Counted from the stretch's first letter, positions 1 to 6,135 are shown. The stretch: DNA of 23,180 nucleotides from Candidatus Nitrosopumilus sp. (GCA_013203245.1 JABMOR010000010.1:1-23180), one strand, 5' to 3'. Program-made: numbers and translations. Notes: a model not told the origin generated them from the letters alone.

Positions 1-15
1 GGGGGGATTGCCTTT

Positions 16-234
16 TTATTGCACTTCAACCATGGTTTCAGTTCTGTCTACCCCACCAATTTTCTGAATTTGATTTGCGACATCTTTTATCTGAACTAGT
101 TCTTTTACCTCAATTATTGCAACAGCGTCAAATTGACCACTAGTTGGAAATGAATCCACAACAGAGGTGACTTTCTTTAATCTAGCAGCAATTAGTTTTT
201 TAGGTGATTTAACCAAAATTATGGCCCTTACCAT
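16..234 (-). CDS. Stand-alone Lrp/AsnC effector-binding (RAM) domain protein, copy 1
   Basis: This 72-aa protein matches the C-terminal RAM (ligand-binding) domain of Lrp/AsnC regulators. It opens with the strand MVRAIILVK, has a middle GQFDAVAIIEV strand, and ends in the ETMVEVQ strand, giving the beta-alpha-beta pattern of that fold. There is no helix-turn-helix, so it cannot bind DNA by the usual Lrp route. Stand-alone RAM proteins of this kind usually form dimers or rings and bind amino acids. Its ATG lies inside the last codons of the upstream copy (7-nt overlap), so the two are almost certainly co-transcribed and translationally coupled. The natural ligand cannot be read from the sequence. 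It could sense a metabolite itself or assemble with a full-length Lrp encoded elsewhere. The fold assignment is firm; the function is inferred. Confidence 0.85.
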   Translation of the reverse strand: MVRAIILVKSPKKLIAARLKKVTSVVDSFPTSGQFDAVAIIEVKELVQIKDVANQIQKIGGVDRTETMVEVQ

Positions 235-467
235 CCCATGTTGACCTCCACTTCAATCAAGGTTTCAGTTGTCACAATATCTTTGATCTTTTTAAAATCA
301 ATTACCATATTGTTAATTTCGTCAATATTGCCTTGCAATAGAGCACTGATATCTGCCCTTCCTGCCACCACCATGATCTGTTTTACAACTTTACGTTTTT
401 TCTTTAAAATTTCAACAACAAAATCAACCTTACCAGGTTTAACAGTAATCAAACATAGTGCACGCAT
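228..467 (-). CDS. Stand-alone Lrp/AsnC effector-binding (RAM) domain protein, copy 2
   Basis: This is a second RAM-domain protein without a DNA-binding domain, directly upstream of and overlapping copy 1. It begins MRALCLITVKPGK, has the central GRADISALLQG segment, and ends in the TLIEVEV strand. I chose the ATG at 467. An in-frame GTG two codons upstream (473) would give MYMRAL, but family members normally begin M-x-x-A at the first strand. The two copies are clearly divergent from each other, so they probably form a heteromeric pair or respond to different ligands. The upstream Lys-rich gene ends about 37 nt before this start and may be in the same transcript. The ligand is unknown. Confidence 0.83.
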   Translation of the reverse strand: MRALCLITVKPGKVDFVVEILKKKRKVVKQIMVVAGRADISALLQGNIDEINNMVIDFKKIKDIVTTETLIEVEVNMGW

Positions 468-504
468 GTACACTGTATGCTACCGAATATGATAAAGATT
501 CCCC

Positions 505-744
505 CTAGTCTGATGCTTCTTGTGAACGAGATTCTTCAAGATAGGCTCGACGTTCTTCGTTGACTTTTTCTTGATCAATTACAATATCATCATCAACTAT
601 TACTAAACCCCCATCACTTGATGATGCATCATCATACTTTTTGATCTTTGATTTTGTAGTATCTTTAGTAGATTTTGCTTTAGATGTAGTTTTCTTTGCA
701 GGTATTTTTTTTATCGTTTTCTTTTTTTCTTTTTTTACAGCCAC
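505..744 (-). CDS. Small Lys-rich protein with acidic tail, unknown function
   Basis: This 79-aa protein has two parts. The N-terminal ~37 residues are nearly all Lys, Thr, Ala and Ser (MAVKKEKKKTIKKIPAKK and following), resembling a histone-tail-like or nucleic-acid-binding extension. The C-terminal half is acidic (DDASSSDGGLVIVDDDIVID) and ends in a predicted charged helix (EERRAYLEESRSQ). There are no Cys residues, signal peptide or membrane segment. I do not recognise a family. The basic arm suggests contact with nucleic acid or ribosomes, but that is only composition-based inference. It sits upstream of the RAM-domain pair on the same strand and is divergent from the gene at 916. The reading frame is convincing because it ends in a clean stop and has a start at the edge of a promoter-like gap. 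Confidence 0.7.
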   Translation of the reverse strand: MAVKKEKKKTIKKIPAKKTTSKAKSTKDTTKSKIKKYDDASSSDGGLVIVDDDIVIDQEKVNEERRAYLEESRSQEASD

Positions 745-900
745 GAATATCGAAAATCATGAGTTGGGGTGGCTTTTAAAGATTATGCAGAATTAATTTT
801 GAATCATGTGGTTTAGATTATGTCGATCAAATAGGCCATCTGAGTCAACAATTAACATATGATTCACTTTATCATCAATTAATCCCAGATAATTCCTATT

Positions 901-909
901 GGGAGGTGA
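901..909 (+). promoter_or_regulatory. Very strong Shine-Dalgarno site ahead of a non-standard start
   Basis: GGAGGTGA (902-909) is a perfect eight-base match to the archaeal anti-Shine-Dalgarno sequence. It is followed after 6 nt by ATA at 916. There is no ATG, GTG or TTG at a usable distance in any frame. The site therefore decides the start of the downstream gene. Most other genes in this window lack such a site and look leaderless. Confidence 0.75.
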
Positions 910-915
910 AGAAGA

Positions 916-1251
916 ATAGCAACATTAGCAGATTACCAAATAATAGGAAACAGTGCATCGTTAGCAAAAATTGGAGAACAATCATTTACAATTACATTTG
1001 TAGAAGATTCCAATTATACACAGGGTGAAGAGGTCACACAAGGCGTGAAGATTACAACTAAAGAGATGTTTGAAGTGGACGGAAATCAAATCAATAGATT
1101 CCACACTACTCGTGTAGCGATAGTTAACAGATTCAAAAATCAAAAATTACGAGAAGATGTTAACAAAAATCAAATTCCGCTAGGCCCAGTCAAATGTGTC
1201 TCTGAAAAATCCGCCTCTGGAAAAAGTTTCTACAATTTAGTAGACGCATAA
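916..1251 (+). CDS. Small conserved-looking protein of unknown function, apparent AUA start
   Basis: The reading frame is open from just after a TGA at 907 to the TAA at 1251. From the ATA at 916 it gives 111 aa beginning (M)ATLADYQIIGNSASLAKIG. The first standard start in frame is the GTG at 1045, which would discard 43 residues that look like good protein (including EQSFTITFVEDSNYTQGEEV). It would also leave the perfect Shine-Dalgarno site at 902-909 without a purpose. The rest is soluble, rich in strands and basic residues (NRFHTTRVAIVNRFKNQKL) and has no membrane segment. I do not recognise the family. The ATA may be a true rare initiator, a G-to-A sequence variant, or an error. If the ATA is not used, a 68-aa product from 1045 is the fallback. 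Confidence 0.7.
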   Translation: MATLADYQIIGNSASLAKIGEQSFTITFVEDSNYTQGEEVTQGVKITTKEMFEVDGNQINRFHTTRVAIVNRFKNQKLREDVNKNQIPLGPVKCVSEKSASGKSFYNLVDA

Positions 1252-1279
1252 ATCAGATATAACATCAAAAGGTTTTCCA

Positions 1280-1305
1280 CCTTTTCTTTATTTTTAAAGA
1301 AAAGG
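1280..1305 (+). terminator. Stem-loop 28 nt after the stop, likely 3' end signal
   Basis: An 11-bp perfect stem (CCTTTTCTTTA at 1280-1290 with its complement at 1295-1305) closes a TTTT loop just downstream of the gene ending at 1251. A T-rich run lies in the left arm and loop. Archaeal termination normally needs only a T-run, so the hairpin may instead protect the mRNA 3' end. The remaining ~215 bases up to the tRNA show no gene, only AT-rich DNA with a short palindrome at 1357-1374. Confidence 0.5.
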
Positions 1306-1521
1306 GAATAAAATGAAAACCAAATAGAGTAAGATGAATATCTACTTAATGATTTTGTAATTTTAAAAAATTACGGAAATAAAGCAAAATATTTTTTAAA
1401 TTAACCACATTGTACTGAAATGTAATTCTTACAAAATAATGATTTTAGGTGGAGAATTATTTTTACAACATAGTTCTATAGACCCATAAAATCGGATTGT
1501 GATCCTTACAATGTAAAAGAG

Positions 1522-1595
1522 TGCCGAGGGCATGATTTGAACAAGCGACAGCCCGGTCTTCAGCCGAGTGCTCTTCCAGGCTGAGCTACCTCGGC
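1522..1595 (-). tRNA. tRNA-Phe (anticodon GAA)
   Basis: On the minus strand the sequence folds into a complete cloverleaf of 74 nt. It has acceptor arm GCCGAGG/CCTCGGC, U8-A9, D stem GCTC/GAGC, anticodon stem CTCGG/CCGGG with loop CTGAAGA (anticodon GAA), a 5-nt variable loop, T loop TTCAAAT, and discriminator A73. There is no intron. CCA is not encoded (A73 is followed by C then T). The T stem GCTTG/CATGC has a T-T mismatch at its third pair (51-63), which is unusual but does not disturb the rest. It lies 44 nt downstream of the adenosyltransferase gene on the same strand and may have its own promoter in that gap. Confidence 0.96.
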
Positions 1596-1639
1596 ACTTA
1601 GAAAAAATTGATTATGTTGAGGAATTAAAGTTTGTCTTT

Positions 1640-2176
1640 TCAGATCTTCCAAGGAATATCATCAATGTTTTTTCTTTTATTTAATAAACGACCCATTACA
1701 AAAAACAAATCAGATAATCTATTAAGATATTTTATACAATTAGCGTTAATTTCGTCTTTTTCACTTAACAAAACAGTTTGAGATTCTGCTCTTCTCACAA
1801 CAGTTCGCACATAATGTAATTGTGCAGCAGAAGGATCTCCTCCAGGCAGTATAAAATTTGTTAATTGAGGCAATTCTAATTCAAACTCGTCAATATGTTG
1901 TTCTAATTTTTCAATCATTGCTAATGATACTCGATTTTTAAGATCGTTTAGATTGGGATTTGAAAGATCAGCTCCAACCAAAAATAAATCATTTTGAATT
2001 TCAGTTAAAATTATTCTTACATCGTCATCTAACGTATTTGCCAAAACTATACCTAGAGCGGCATTTGCCTCATCAACTGTGCCGTATGAAACAATTCTTG
2101 GATGAGATTTCCCGATCCTATAATTTCCTTGCAAACCTGTATTTCCGTCATCTCCAGTTTTAATGTAAATTTTCAT
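1640..2176 (-). CDS. pduO: PduO-type ATP:cob(I)alamin adenosyltransferase
   Basis: This 178-aa enzyme transfers the 5'-deoxyadenosyl group of ATP to cob(I)alamin to make adenosylcobalamin. The PduO/MMAB family signature is present. The ATP-binding N-terminus is KTGDDGNTGLQG (residues 6-17), followed by YGTVDEANAALG with the conserved Asp-Glu, then FILPGG, the catalytic VVRRAES arginines, and YLNRLSDLFFVMGRLLN near the C-terminus. The length fits the single-domain family. In ammonia-oxidising archaea AdoCbl serves methylmalonyl-CoA mutase of the 3-hydroxypropionate/4-hydroxybutyrate cycle; no such gene is in this window. A TATA-like element at about 2199-2210 is ~28 nt upstream of the ATG, so the mRNA is probably leaderless. 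It is divergent from the HD-domain gene. Confidence 0.93.
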   Translation of the reverse strand: MKIYIKTGDDGNTGLQGNYRIGKSHPRIVSYGTVDEANAALGIVLANTLDDDVRIILTEIQNDLFLVGADLSNPNLNDLKNRVSLAMIEKLEQHIDEFELELPQLTNFILPGGDPSAAQLHYVRTVVRRAESQTVLLSEKDEINANCIKYLNRLSDLFFVMGRLLNKRKNIDDIPWKI

Positions 2177-2198
2177 AGTTTTCTATTTCAGATATTGC

Positions 2199-2210
2199 TA
2201 TTATATTATT
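2199..2210 (-). promoter_or_regulatory. TATA element of the adenosyltransferase gene
   Basis: On the minus strand AATAATATAATAG is centred about 28 nt upstream of the ATG at 2176, which is the spacing expected for an archaeal leaderless transcript. The 80-bp gap also holds the promoter of the divergent HD-domain gene. Confidence 0.5.
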
Positions 2211-2266
2211 CGTAATCAAATAATATGAAAATTCATTAGGAGATAATTCAAGATACAGTGTACATT

Positions 2267-2800
2267 ATGATATTAGATTTTTTTAAAACTGCAGTTAACC
2301 TCAAAAAAATTCAAAGAAAGGGATGGATGGATAAGTTATCTATTCCCAATCCCGAGTCTGTTGCAGACCATTCATACTCTATGGCAATTATGGGTATGAT
2401 TATATCGGATTTAGAAAATTATAATTCTGAAAAAATAATCAAAATGATATTACTACATGATTTGGCAGAATCAGAAATAGGGGATTATACCCCGGGGCAA
2501 ATATCACCAGAGAAAAAGAATTATTTGGAAAATAAAGCATTTTTAAAAATTTTAGAAAATTTACCGGATTCAATAAAAACTAAATATTTGAGCATTTGGA
2601 AAGAATATCAAGAGAATAATTCTCAAGAATCCAAAATAGTTCATCAACTCGATAGATTAGAGATGGCTCTACAGGCAAAAACATATGAAACTGAAGGATA
2701 CTCTAAAGAAAAATTGGAATCTTTTTTTGAATCTGCAAAAAATGAAATTATCCAACCTAAATTAAAAGAATTATTTAGAAATATCATGGAGGAGACATAA
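2267..2800 (+). CDS. HD-domain hydrolase, YfbR/HDDC2-like 5'-nucleotidase
   Basis: This is a metal-dependent phosphohydrolase of the HD superfamily, about 177 aa. The metal ligands are visible: the His of VADHSYSMAIMG, the His-Asp pair in LLHDLAESEIGDYTPG, and the distal Asp of HQLDRLEMALQAKTYE. The ExxxGDYTPG motif after HD is typical of the HDDC2/YfbR group, which dephosphorylates (deoxy)nucleoside 5'-monophosphates. I chose the ATG at 2267; a GTG three codons upstream (2258) is possible. An AGGAG sequence at 2239-2243 is rather far from either start. The stop codon overlaps the ATG of the next gene by one base (TAATG), so the two are translationally coupled. The substrate is inferred from family, not visible. 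Confidence 0.87.
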   Translation: MILDFFKTAVNLKKIQRKGWMDKLSIPNPESVADHSYSMAIMGMIISDLENYNSEKIIKMILLHDLAESEIGDYTPGQISPEKKNYLENKAFLKILENLPDSIKTKYLSIWKEYQENNSQESKIVHQLDRLEMALQAKTYETEGYSKEKLESFFESAKNEIIQPKLKELFRNIMEET

Positions 2801-3024
2801 TGTCAGACACTGAAAAAGATGAATTAATTGAAGCACAGAAACAAGTGATAGGAATATTGTTTGAAGTGATTAAAAGACTACAGGCAAACAAGGATCTAGA
2901 TGAAGAATACTTTCAAATGTTATCTAATGGTAATGAAAATAAAATTCGTATCAAAGAAATATCTAATGAAAGAATGGAAAATGCCAAAATTGTTAGTAGA
3001 CTATTAGAACAGTTGGAAACTTAA
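2800..3024 (+). CDS. Small charged helical protein coupled to the HD hydrolase
   Basis: This 74-aa protein is almost entirely predicted helix, with heptad-like spacing in VIGILFEVIKRLQANKDL and at the C-terminal ERMENAKIVSRLLEQLE. There are no Cys residues, signal peptide or membrane segment. I do not recognise a family. Its start overlaps the stop of the HD-domain gene by one base, so ribosomes probably pass directly from one to the other. Physical association or a regulatory partnership with the hydrolase is a reasonable but unproven inference. Its stop is separated by only 2 bp from the stop of the converging gene at 3027. Confidence 0.75.
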   Translation: MSDTEKDELIEAQKQVIGILFEVIKRLQANKDLDEEYFQMLSNGNENKIRIKEISNERMENAKIVSRLLEQLET

Positions 3025-3026
3025 TT

Positions 3027-3320
3027 TTAACAACCACAATCATCATCAGATATTATTCTGAGATGAGCTGTTTGTTGGTATTTGTCTTGAACATAATTTG
3101 CAAGATTAACTATTCTAATTCGAGGCTCTCGAGTGGTCCAATTACCTTCATTTTCAAACCAAAATTCTATTTCATCAAGATCATATCGCTCATTTTGCTT
3201 TACTAAACTTTTGAAAATCAATTTGATTTCTTCAATATCAGATTCTGAAAGTTTAGATTTATCCTCAACCATTGTGGTGATTTCATTTAATTTGATAATT
3301 ACATTGTTTGTAAGAGGCAT
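3027..3320 (-). CDS. Small acidic protein with C-terminal CGC, unknown function
   Basis: This 97-aa soluble protein has an N-terminal helical half (VIIKLNEITTMVEDKSKLSESD), a middle segment DLDEIEFWFENEGNW, and an abrupt tail ISDDDCGC. The only Cys residues are the two in the final CGC, preceded by three Asp. Such a tail could bind a metal or form a redox or thioester link, but nothing else in the sequence supports one choice. I do not recognise the family. A TATA-like element at 3341-3349 (CTTTGTATAG sense on the minus strand) lies ~25 nt upstream of the ATG, suggesting a leaderless mRNA. It is divergent from the gene at 3394 and convergent with the small helical gene. Confidence 0.75.
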   Translation of the reverse strand: MPLTNNVIIKLNEITTMVEDKSKLSESDIEEIKLIFKSLVKQNERYDLDEIEFWFENEGNWTTREPRIRIVNLANYVQDKYQQTAHLRIISDDDCGC

Positions 3321-3363
3321 GTTTTTTCATCGCCAGGATTCTATACAAATCTTTAGAAGCAAA

Positions 3364-3390
3364 ATTGTTATAACAATCACACTAGTGTGA
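3364..3390 (+). promoter_or_regulatory. Twin palindromes covering TATA and start-site region
   Basis: Two perfect 14-bp palindromes adjoin and share one base: ATTGTTATAACAAT at 3364-3377 and TCACACTAGTGTGA at 3377-3390. The first contains the TATA-like core GTTATAAC about 24 nt before the ATG at 3394. The second ends 3 nt before that ATG, where a leaderless transcript would begin. A repressor bound at either would block promoter assembly. No cognate regulator can be named from the sequence. Confidence 0.55.
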
Positions 3391-3393
3391 ATT

Positions 3394-3741
3394 ATGCAGT
3401 ATTTTCAGGCTTTAAAATTAGGTCAAAAAAGAGTGGCCTCAGCAAGGGAATACCTCAATACACTAACAAAGGGTAAAGCCATGCCGGCATTGGCACTGAC
3501 AGATACCAAATCTAATGTGTGGGAGCCAGTAGGGGAAGAAAATCTGTATGCATTTGTAGATGAATCCGCAGGTTTTGTGTTAACTGACAATAGTGGCTAC
3601 ATTCTTGCTCTTGTAGATAAGACAGGTTCCTCTAAAACAATAGTTCAGGGAGTAACTAAACAACAAAAGGAGATATTGGAAAAAGCATTTCAAAAGGACA
3701 ACATTTTAAAATTTGAGGGTAAAGTAATCTTACCCGTATAG
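3394..3741 (+). CDS. Small soluble protein of unknown function under a palindromic promoter
   Basis: This 115-aa protein has an N-terminal basic helix (QYFQALKLGQKRVASAREYLNTLTKG) followed by a strand-rich region with repeated hydrophobic strands (ALALTD, LYAFVDESAGFVLTD, YILALVDKTG), and ends FEGKVILPV. It has no signal peptide, Cys pair or membrane segment. I do not recognise the family. The beta pattern could be a small ligand-binding or roadblock-like fold, but that is weak. The ATG at 3394 sits immediately after the twin palindromes and 24 nt after a TATA core, so a leaderless mRNA and tight regulation are likely. The next gene on the strand starts 51 nt downstream and may share the transcript. 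Confidence 0.75.
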   Translation: MQYFQALKLGQKRVASAREYLNTLTKGKAMPALALTDTKSNVWEPVGEENLYAFVDESAGFVLTDNSGYILALVDKTGSSKTIVQGVTKQQKEILEKAFQKDNILKFEGKVILPV

Positions 3742-3792
3742 TCTCAAGAAAAAAACATAAGCTTTAGTTATGATATAATTTACAAGTAAGAA

Positions 3793-5016
3793 ATGGGCAA
3801 ATTTTCTCAAGAAATTGAAGTTGGAGGTCACCTAATTGATTCCTCTATTTTGACTAAGATCTTTGATAAAATAATGGACTTGCAGGGAGAATTTCAAGTA
3901 CAGGAAATTGAAATTGGAAAAAAGAAAAAAGACCAATCATTTGCCAGATTGCAAGTTACAGGGAAAAACCAAAAACATCTAGATGAAATTTTACAAACTG
4001 TTTATCGTTTAGGAGCAGTATCAAAAATCCAACAACTAATCACGCTAAAAAAATCACCAAAAAATAATGTTATGCCAGATAATTTTTACAGTACAACAAA
4101 TAACCACACCCATGTTTTTTATAAAGGAAAATGGATTCCAGTAGAAAACATGATGATGGACAAATGTATCGTTGTTAAAGGTGGCAGGGCATTCTGTGTT
4201 CCAGTAAGAGATGTAAAAAAAGATGATCAGATAATAGTTGGAGAAAAAGGAATCAAAATTACACCACCAGAACGTCCAAGAGAAGGTGCAAATGTTTTTG
4301 AATTTATGGGAAGTTCAAGCTCCAGTGAAAGACCAACTCAACACATTGCAAAACAAGTCGCAGAGGACATTTACCTTACAAAGAAAAAAGGAGGAAAAAT
4401 TGTAATTGTAGGCGGTCCTGCAATTGTACATACAGGTGCAGATGATTCAGTGGCAGAACTGATTAGATCCGGATACATTGATGGGGTCTTGGCAGGAAAT
4501 GCATTGGCAGTACACGATATAGAATATGCCACTTTGGGCACTTCCTTGGGGATGAATGTACATAATGCAACATTGGCATATCATGGACATAGAAATCATA
4601 TGGATACAATTAATGCAGTATTCAAAGCAGGTTCAATTGCAAATATGGTAAAGTCAAAGAAATTGACTAAAGGTATAATGTATGAATGTGTGAAAAATAA
4701 AATACCATTTGTTTTAGCCGGCTCTATCAGAGATGACGGACCATTGCCAGATGTAATCACAGATGTGACCCAAGCCCAAAGGGAATACAAGAAAGTACTA
4801 AAAGATGTAGATATGGTGATTATGATTTCAACAATGCTGCACTCTATTGCAACTGGAAATATGCTTCCTGCAAATGTCAAAGTTATAGTAGTTGATATCA
4901 GTCAACCAACAGTAACAAAACTTATGGATAGAGGAACATGGCAAGCGTTGGGAATTGTATCTGATGTTGGTGCATTTTTACCAATGGTTGCTCAACAATT
5001 AAGAAAAAAGAAATAA
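3793..5016 (+). CDS. TIGR00300-family protein, probable archaeal ornithine cyclodeaminase
   Basis: This 407-aa protein matches the archaeal TIGR00300/LOR-SDH domain family throughout. The N-terminal ~100 residues form the LOR/SDH-type domain (QEIEVGGHLIDSSIL, then FQVQEIEIGKKKKDQSFARLQV). A middle domain carries VKGGRAFCVPVRDVKKDDQIIVGEKGIK. The C-terminal half is a nucleotide-binding Rossmann-like part with KIVIVGGPAIVHTGADD, GVLAGNALAVHDIE and GTSLGM. Characterised relatives (a methanococcal enzyme and the C-terminal part of cyanobacterial AgrE) convert ornithine to proline and ammonia with NAD. That is the most likely reaction here, but substrate residues were not checked. An ornithine route to proline would matter in an archaeon that may lack the usual glutamate pathway. 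The stop directly abuts the stop of the converging KaiC-like gene with no base between. Confidence 0.82.
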   Translation: MGKFSQEIEVGGHLIDSSILTKIFDKIMDLQGEFQVQEIEIGKKKKDQSFARLQVTGKNQKHLDEILQTVYRLGAVSKIQQLITLKKSPKNNVMPDNFYSTTNNHTHVFYKGKWIPVENMMMDKCIVVKGGRAFCVPVRDVKKDDQIIVGEKGIKITPPERPREGANVFEFMGSSSSSERPTQHIAKQVAEDIYLTKKKGGKIVIVGGPAIVHTGADDSVAELIRSGYIDGVLAGNALAVHDIEYATLGTSLGMNVHNATLAYHGHRNHMDTINAVFKAGSIANMVKSKKLTKGIMYECVKNKIPFVLAGSIRDDGPLPDVITDVTQAQREYKKVLKDVDMVIMISTMLHSIATGNMLPANVKVIVVDISQPTVTKLMDRGTWQALGIVSDVGAFLPMVAQQLRKKK

Positions 5017-5754
5017 TCAAGGAGACAGTCTAGGATGTCTCAGAACAAGTCCATCAGGACCTAACTCCATGGGATGAATTTGCTCACTGTGTTTTATTCC
5101 ACGCATTTTTGTAATCTGAATTGCCCTCTCCATTGTATCCTCAACTCTCGAATGATGTAATTGAATAATACCTGAAGTAACAAACCACTCTAATGGGATT
5201 TCTTCATTTTCAGAATGTTCAGAAAGAATCAGACTTGCTACTCCAAAGTTCTCTAATGCCTGAACCATTCCTTGCAATCCCTGTCTCATGAAAAATTTAT
5301 CAGAATACTGCATGGATAGTATGGTCACTGAATCAATTACCACTCTTTTAGCCTCCACTCTTTTTACACTGCTTAGGATTAATTTTGTCAAATGTTCAAA
5401 AGGTAATTGTTCTCCCCTATACAACGAATCATCTTTTCCGATTAACTCGTCATGAATTTTAAATGGTCTTGCATCAATCATGAGGATTTTGTCTTCTGAG
5501 ATCAAACTGTCAAAGTCCCATCCAAATGATTTACAGTCATTTTTTACTTCTTCAAGATTTTGAGATAATGTAACATAGACCCCAGGTTCATCAAAGTCCT
5601 TTGCCCCAGAGTACAGGTATTGCAACCCAAATGTAGTCTTACCACTACCAGGAGGTCCAGATATAGTCACTGAACGGTTTTTCTTCAAACCACCAGAAAT
5701 AACGGAATCTAATCCCGGAATGCCAGTCTTTACTTTAGAATATGTTGAATCCAT
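5017..5754 (-). CDS. KaiC/RadA-like single-domain ATPase
   Basis: This 245-aa RecA-superfamily protein of the archaeal KaiC-like group has a single KaiC domain. It opens KTGIPGLDSVISGG, carries Walker A GPPGSGKT at residues 33-40, the family FGWDFDSL segment near 77-84, and a Walker B-type RVVIDSVTIL. In many KaiC proteins the strand after Walker A ends in a Glu pair that activates water. Here the equivalent segment is YVTLSQ (60-65), so the catalytic carboxylates are missing or displaced to the nearby EE of NLEEV. ATP binding is likely and hydrolysis may be weak. In archaea these proteins are often signalling or regulatory adaptors, and the two-component operon lies divergently 110 bp away. 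A TATA element at about 5779-5788 lies ~29 nt before the ATG. Confidence 0.88.
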   Translation of the reverse strand: MDSTYSKVKTGIPGLDSVISGGLKKNRSVTISGPPGSGKTTFGLQYLYSGAKDFDEPGVYVTLSQNLEEVKNDCKSFGWDFDSLISEDKILMIDARPFKIHDELIGKDDSLYRGEQLPFEHLTKLILSSVKRVEAKRVVIDSVTILSMQYSDKFFMRQGLQGMVQALENFGVASLILSEHSENEEIPLEWFVTSGIIQLHHSRVEDTMERAIQITKMRGIKHSEQIHPMELGPDGLVLRHPRLSP

Positions 5755-5778
5755 ATCTAATGGAATTAACTCAAATTT

Positions 5779-5788
5779 TCTATATAAA
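5779..5788 (-). promoter_or_regulatory. TATA element of the KaiC-like gene
   Basis: CTTTATATAG on the minus strand is centred ~29 nt upstream of the ATG at 5754. The 110-bp gap 5755-5864 also contains the promoter of the divergent signalling operon, for which no clear TATA box stands out; TGTAAAATTA near 5826 is the best candidate. Confidence 0.5.
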
Positions 5789-5864
5789 GAGGGAGACTAG
5801 TTTGAGTCTAACAAAAATAATTTAGTGTAAAATTACAGGTGGCTAGTTTTAGAATTTAACCACA

Positions 5865-6134
5865 ATGATTCAAAAAGTAATTTTCTTTATCAGTAATAAT
5901 AAAGTTAAAGACATGCTTGCAGTTTGGACAGATTCCAAAGCATTTGTAACAACATTAAGATCATTATTTAGTTTAATGTGGAAAAAATCTCATCATATTG
6001 ATGAGACAGATATGGAATCAATATTAGGCTCAGAAATTACATACGAACATAGATTAAGAGAGATAGAACAAGAAAAAATGATTCTAAGTTATCTTCAAGA
6101 AAACTTCAAATCACTAGAAAAGGGAAAGAAATAA
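5865..6134 (+). CDS. Small sensor-like protein heading a two-component operon
   Basis: This 89-aa protein begins with strands VIFFISNNKVKDMLAVWTDS, then SKAFVTTLRSLFSLMWKKS, and ends in a charged coiled-coil-like helix (EHRLREIEQEKMILSYLQENF). The AVWTDS...F...LRSLF.LMWK pattern resembles the tail of TrmB-type or thaumarchaeal sensor input domains that precede a kinase coiled coil. That is a resemblance from memory, not a family match. A stop codon lies in frame a few codons upstream of the ATG, so it is not an obvious truncation of a longer gene here. It has no DNA-binding domain. One nucleotide separates its stop from the receiver gene, so it is probably a component of the same pathway. Function unknown. 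Confidence 0.72.
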   Translation: MIQKVIFFISNNKVKDMLAVWTDSKAFVTTLRSLFSLMWKKSHHIDETDMESILGSEITYEHRLREIEQEKMILSYLQENFKSLEKGKK

Positions 6135-6135
6135 A

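Noticed and set aside
780..1026. Open plus-strand frame without a start codon (containing GLDYVDQIGHLSQQLTYDSL) that overlaps the start of the gene at 916.
   Set aside because: It has no ATG, GTG or TTG start at its beginning and runs through the Shine-Dalgarno site and 110 bases of the gene at 916 in a different frame. It is most simply chance openness in AT-rich DNA.
1357..1374. Short palindrome GTAATTTT-AA-AAAATTAC after the gene at 916.
   Set aside because: It is pure A/T-rich symmetry with a 2-nt loop, too tight for a hairpin, and with no gene beside it.
466..2265. The 13-mer ATACAGTGTACAT occurs at the start regions of two genes (466-478 minus, 2253-2265 plus).
   Set aside because: Shared 13-mers are expected a few times in AT-rich DNA of this length, the genes are unrelated, and the flanks do not match.
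4596..4880. Minus-strand hydrophobic frame inside the ornithine cyclodeaminase-like gene, and similar long frames opposite the acyl-CoA synthetase and gat genes.
   Set aside because: They lie entirely antisense to well-supported genes, have no promoter or start support, and show the composition expected from reading the other strand.
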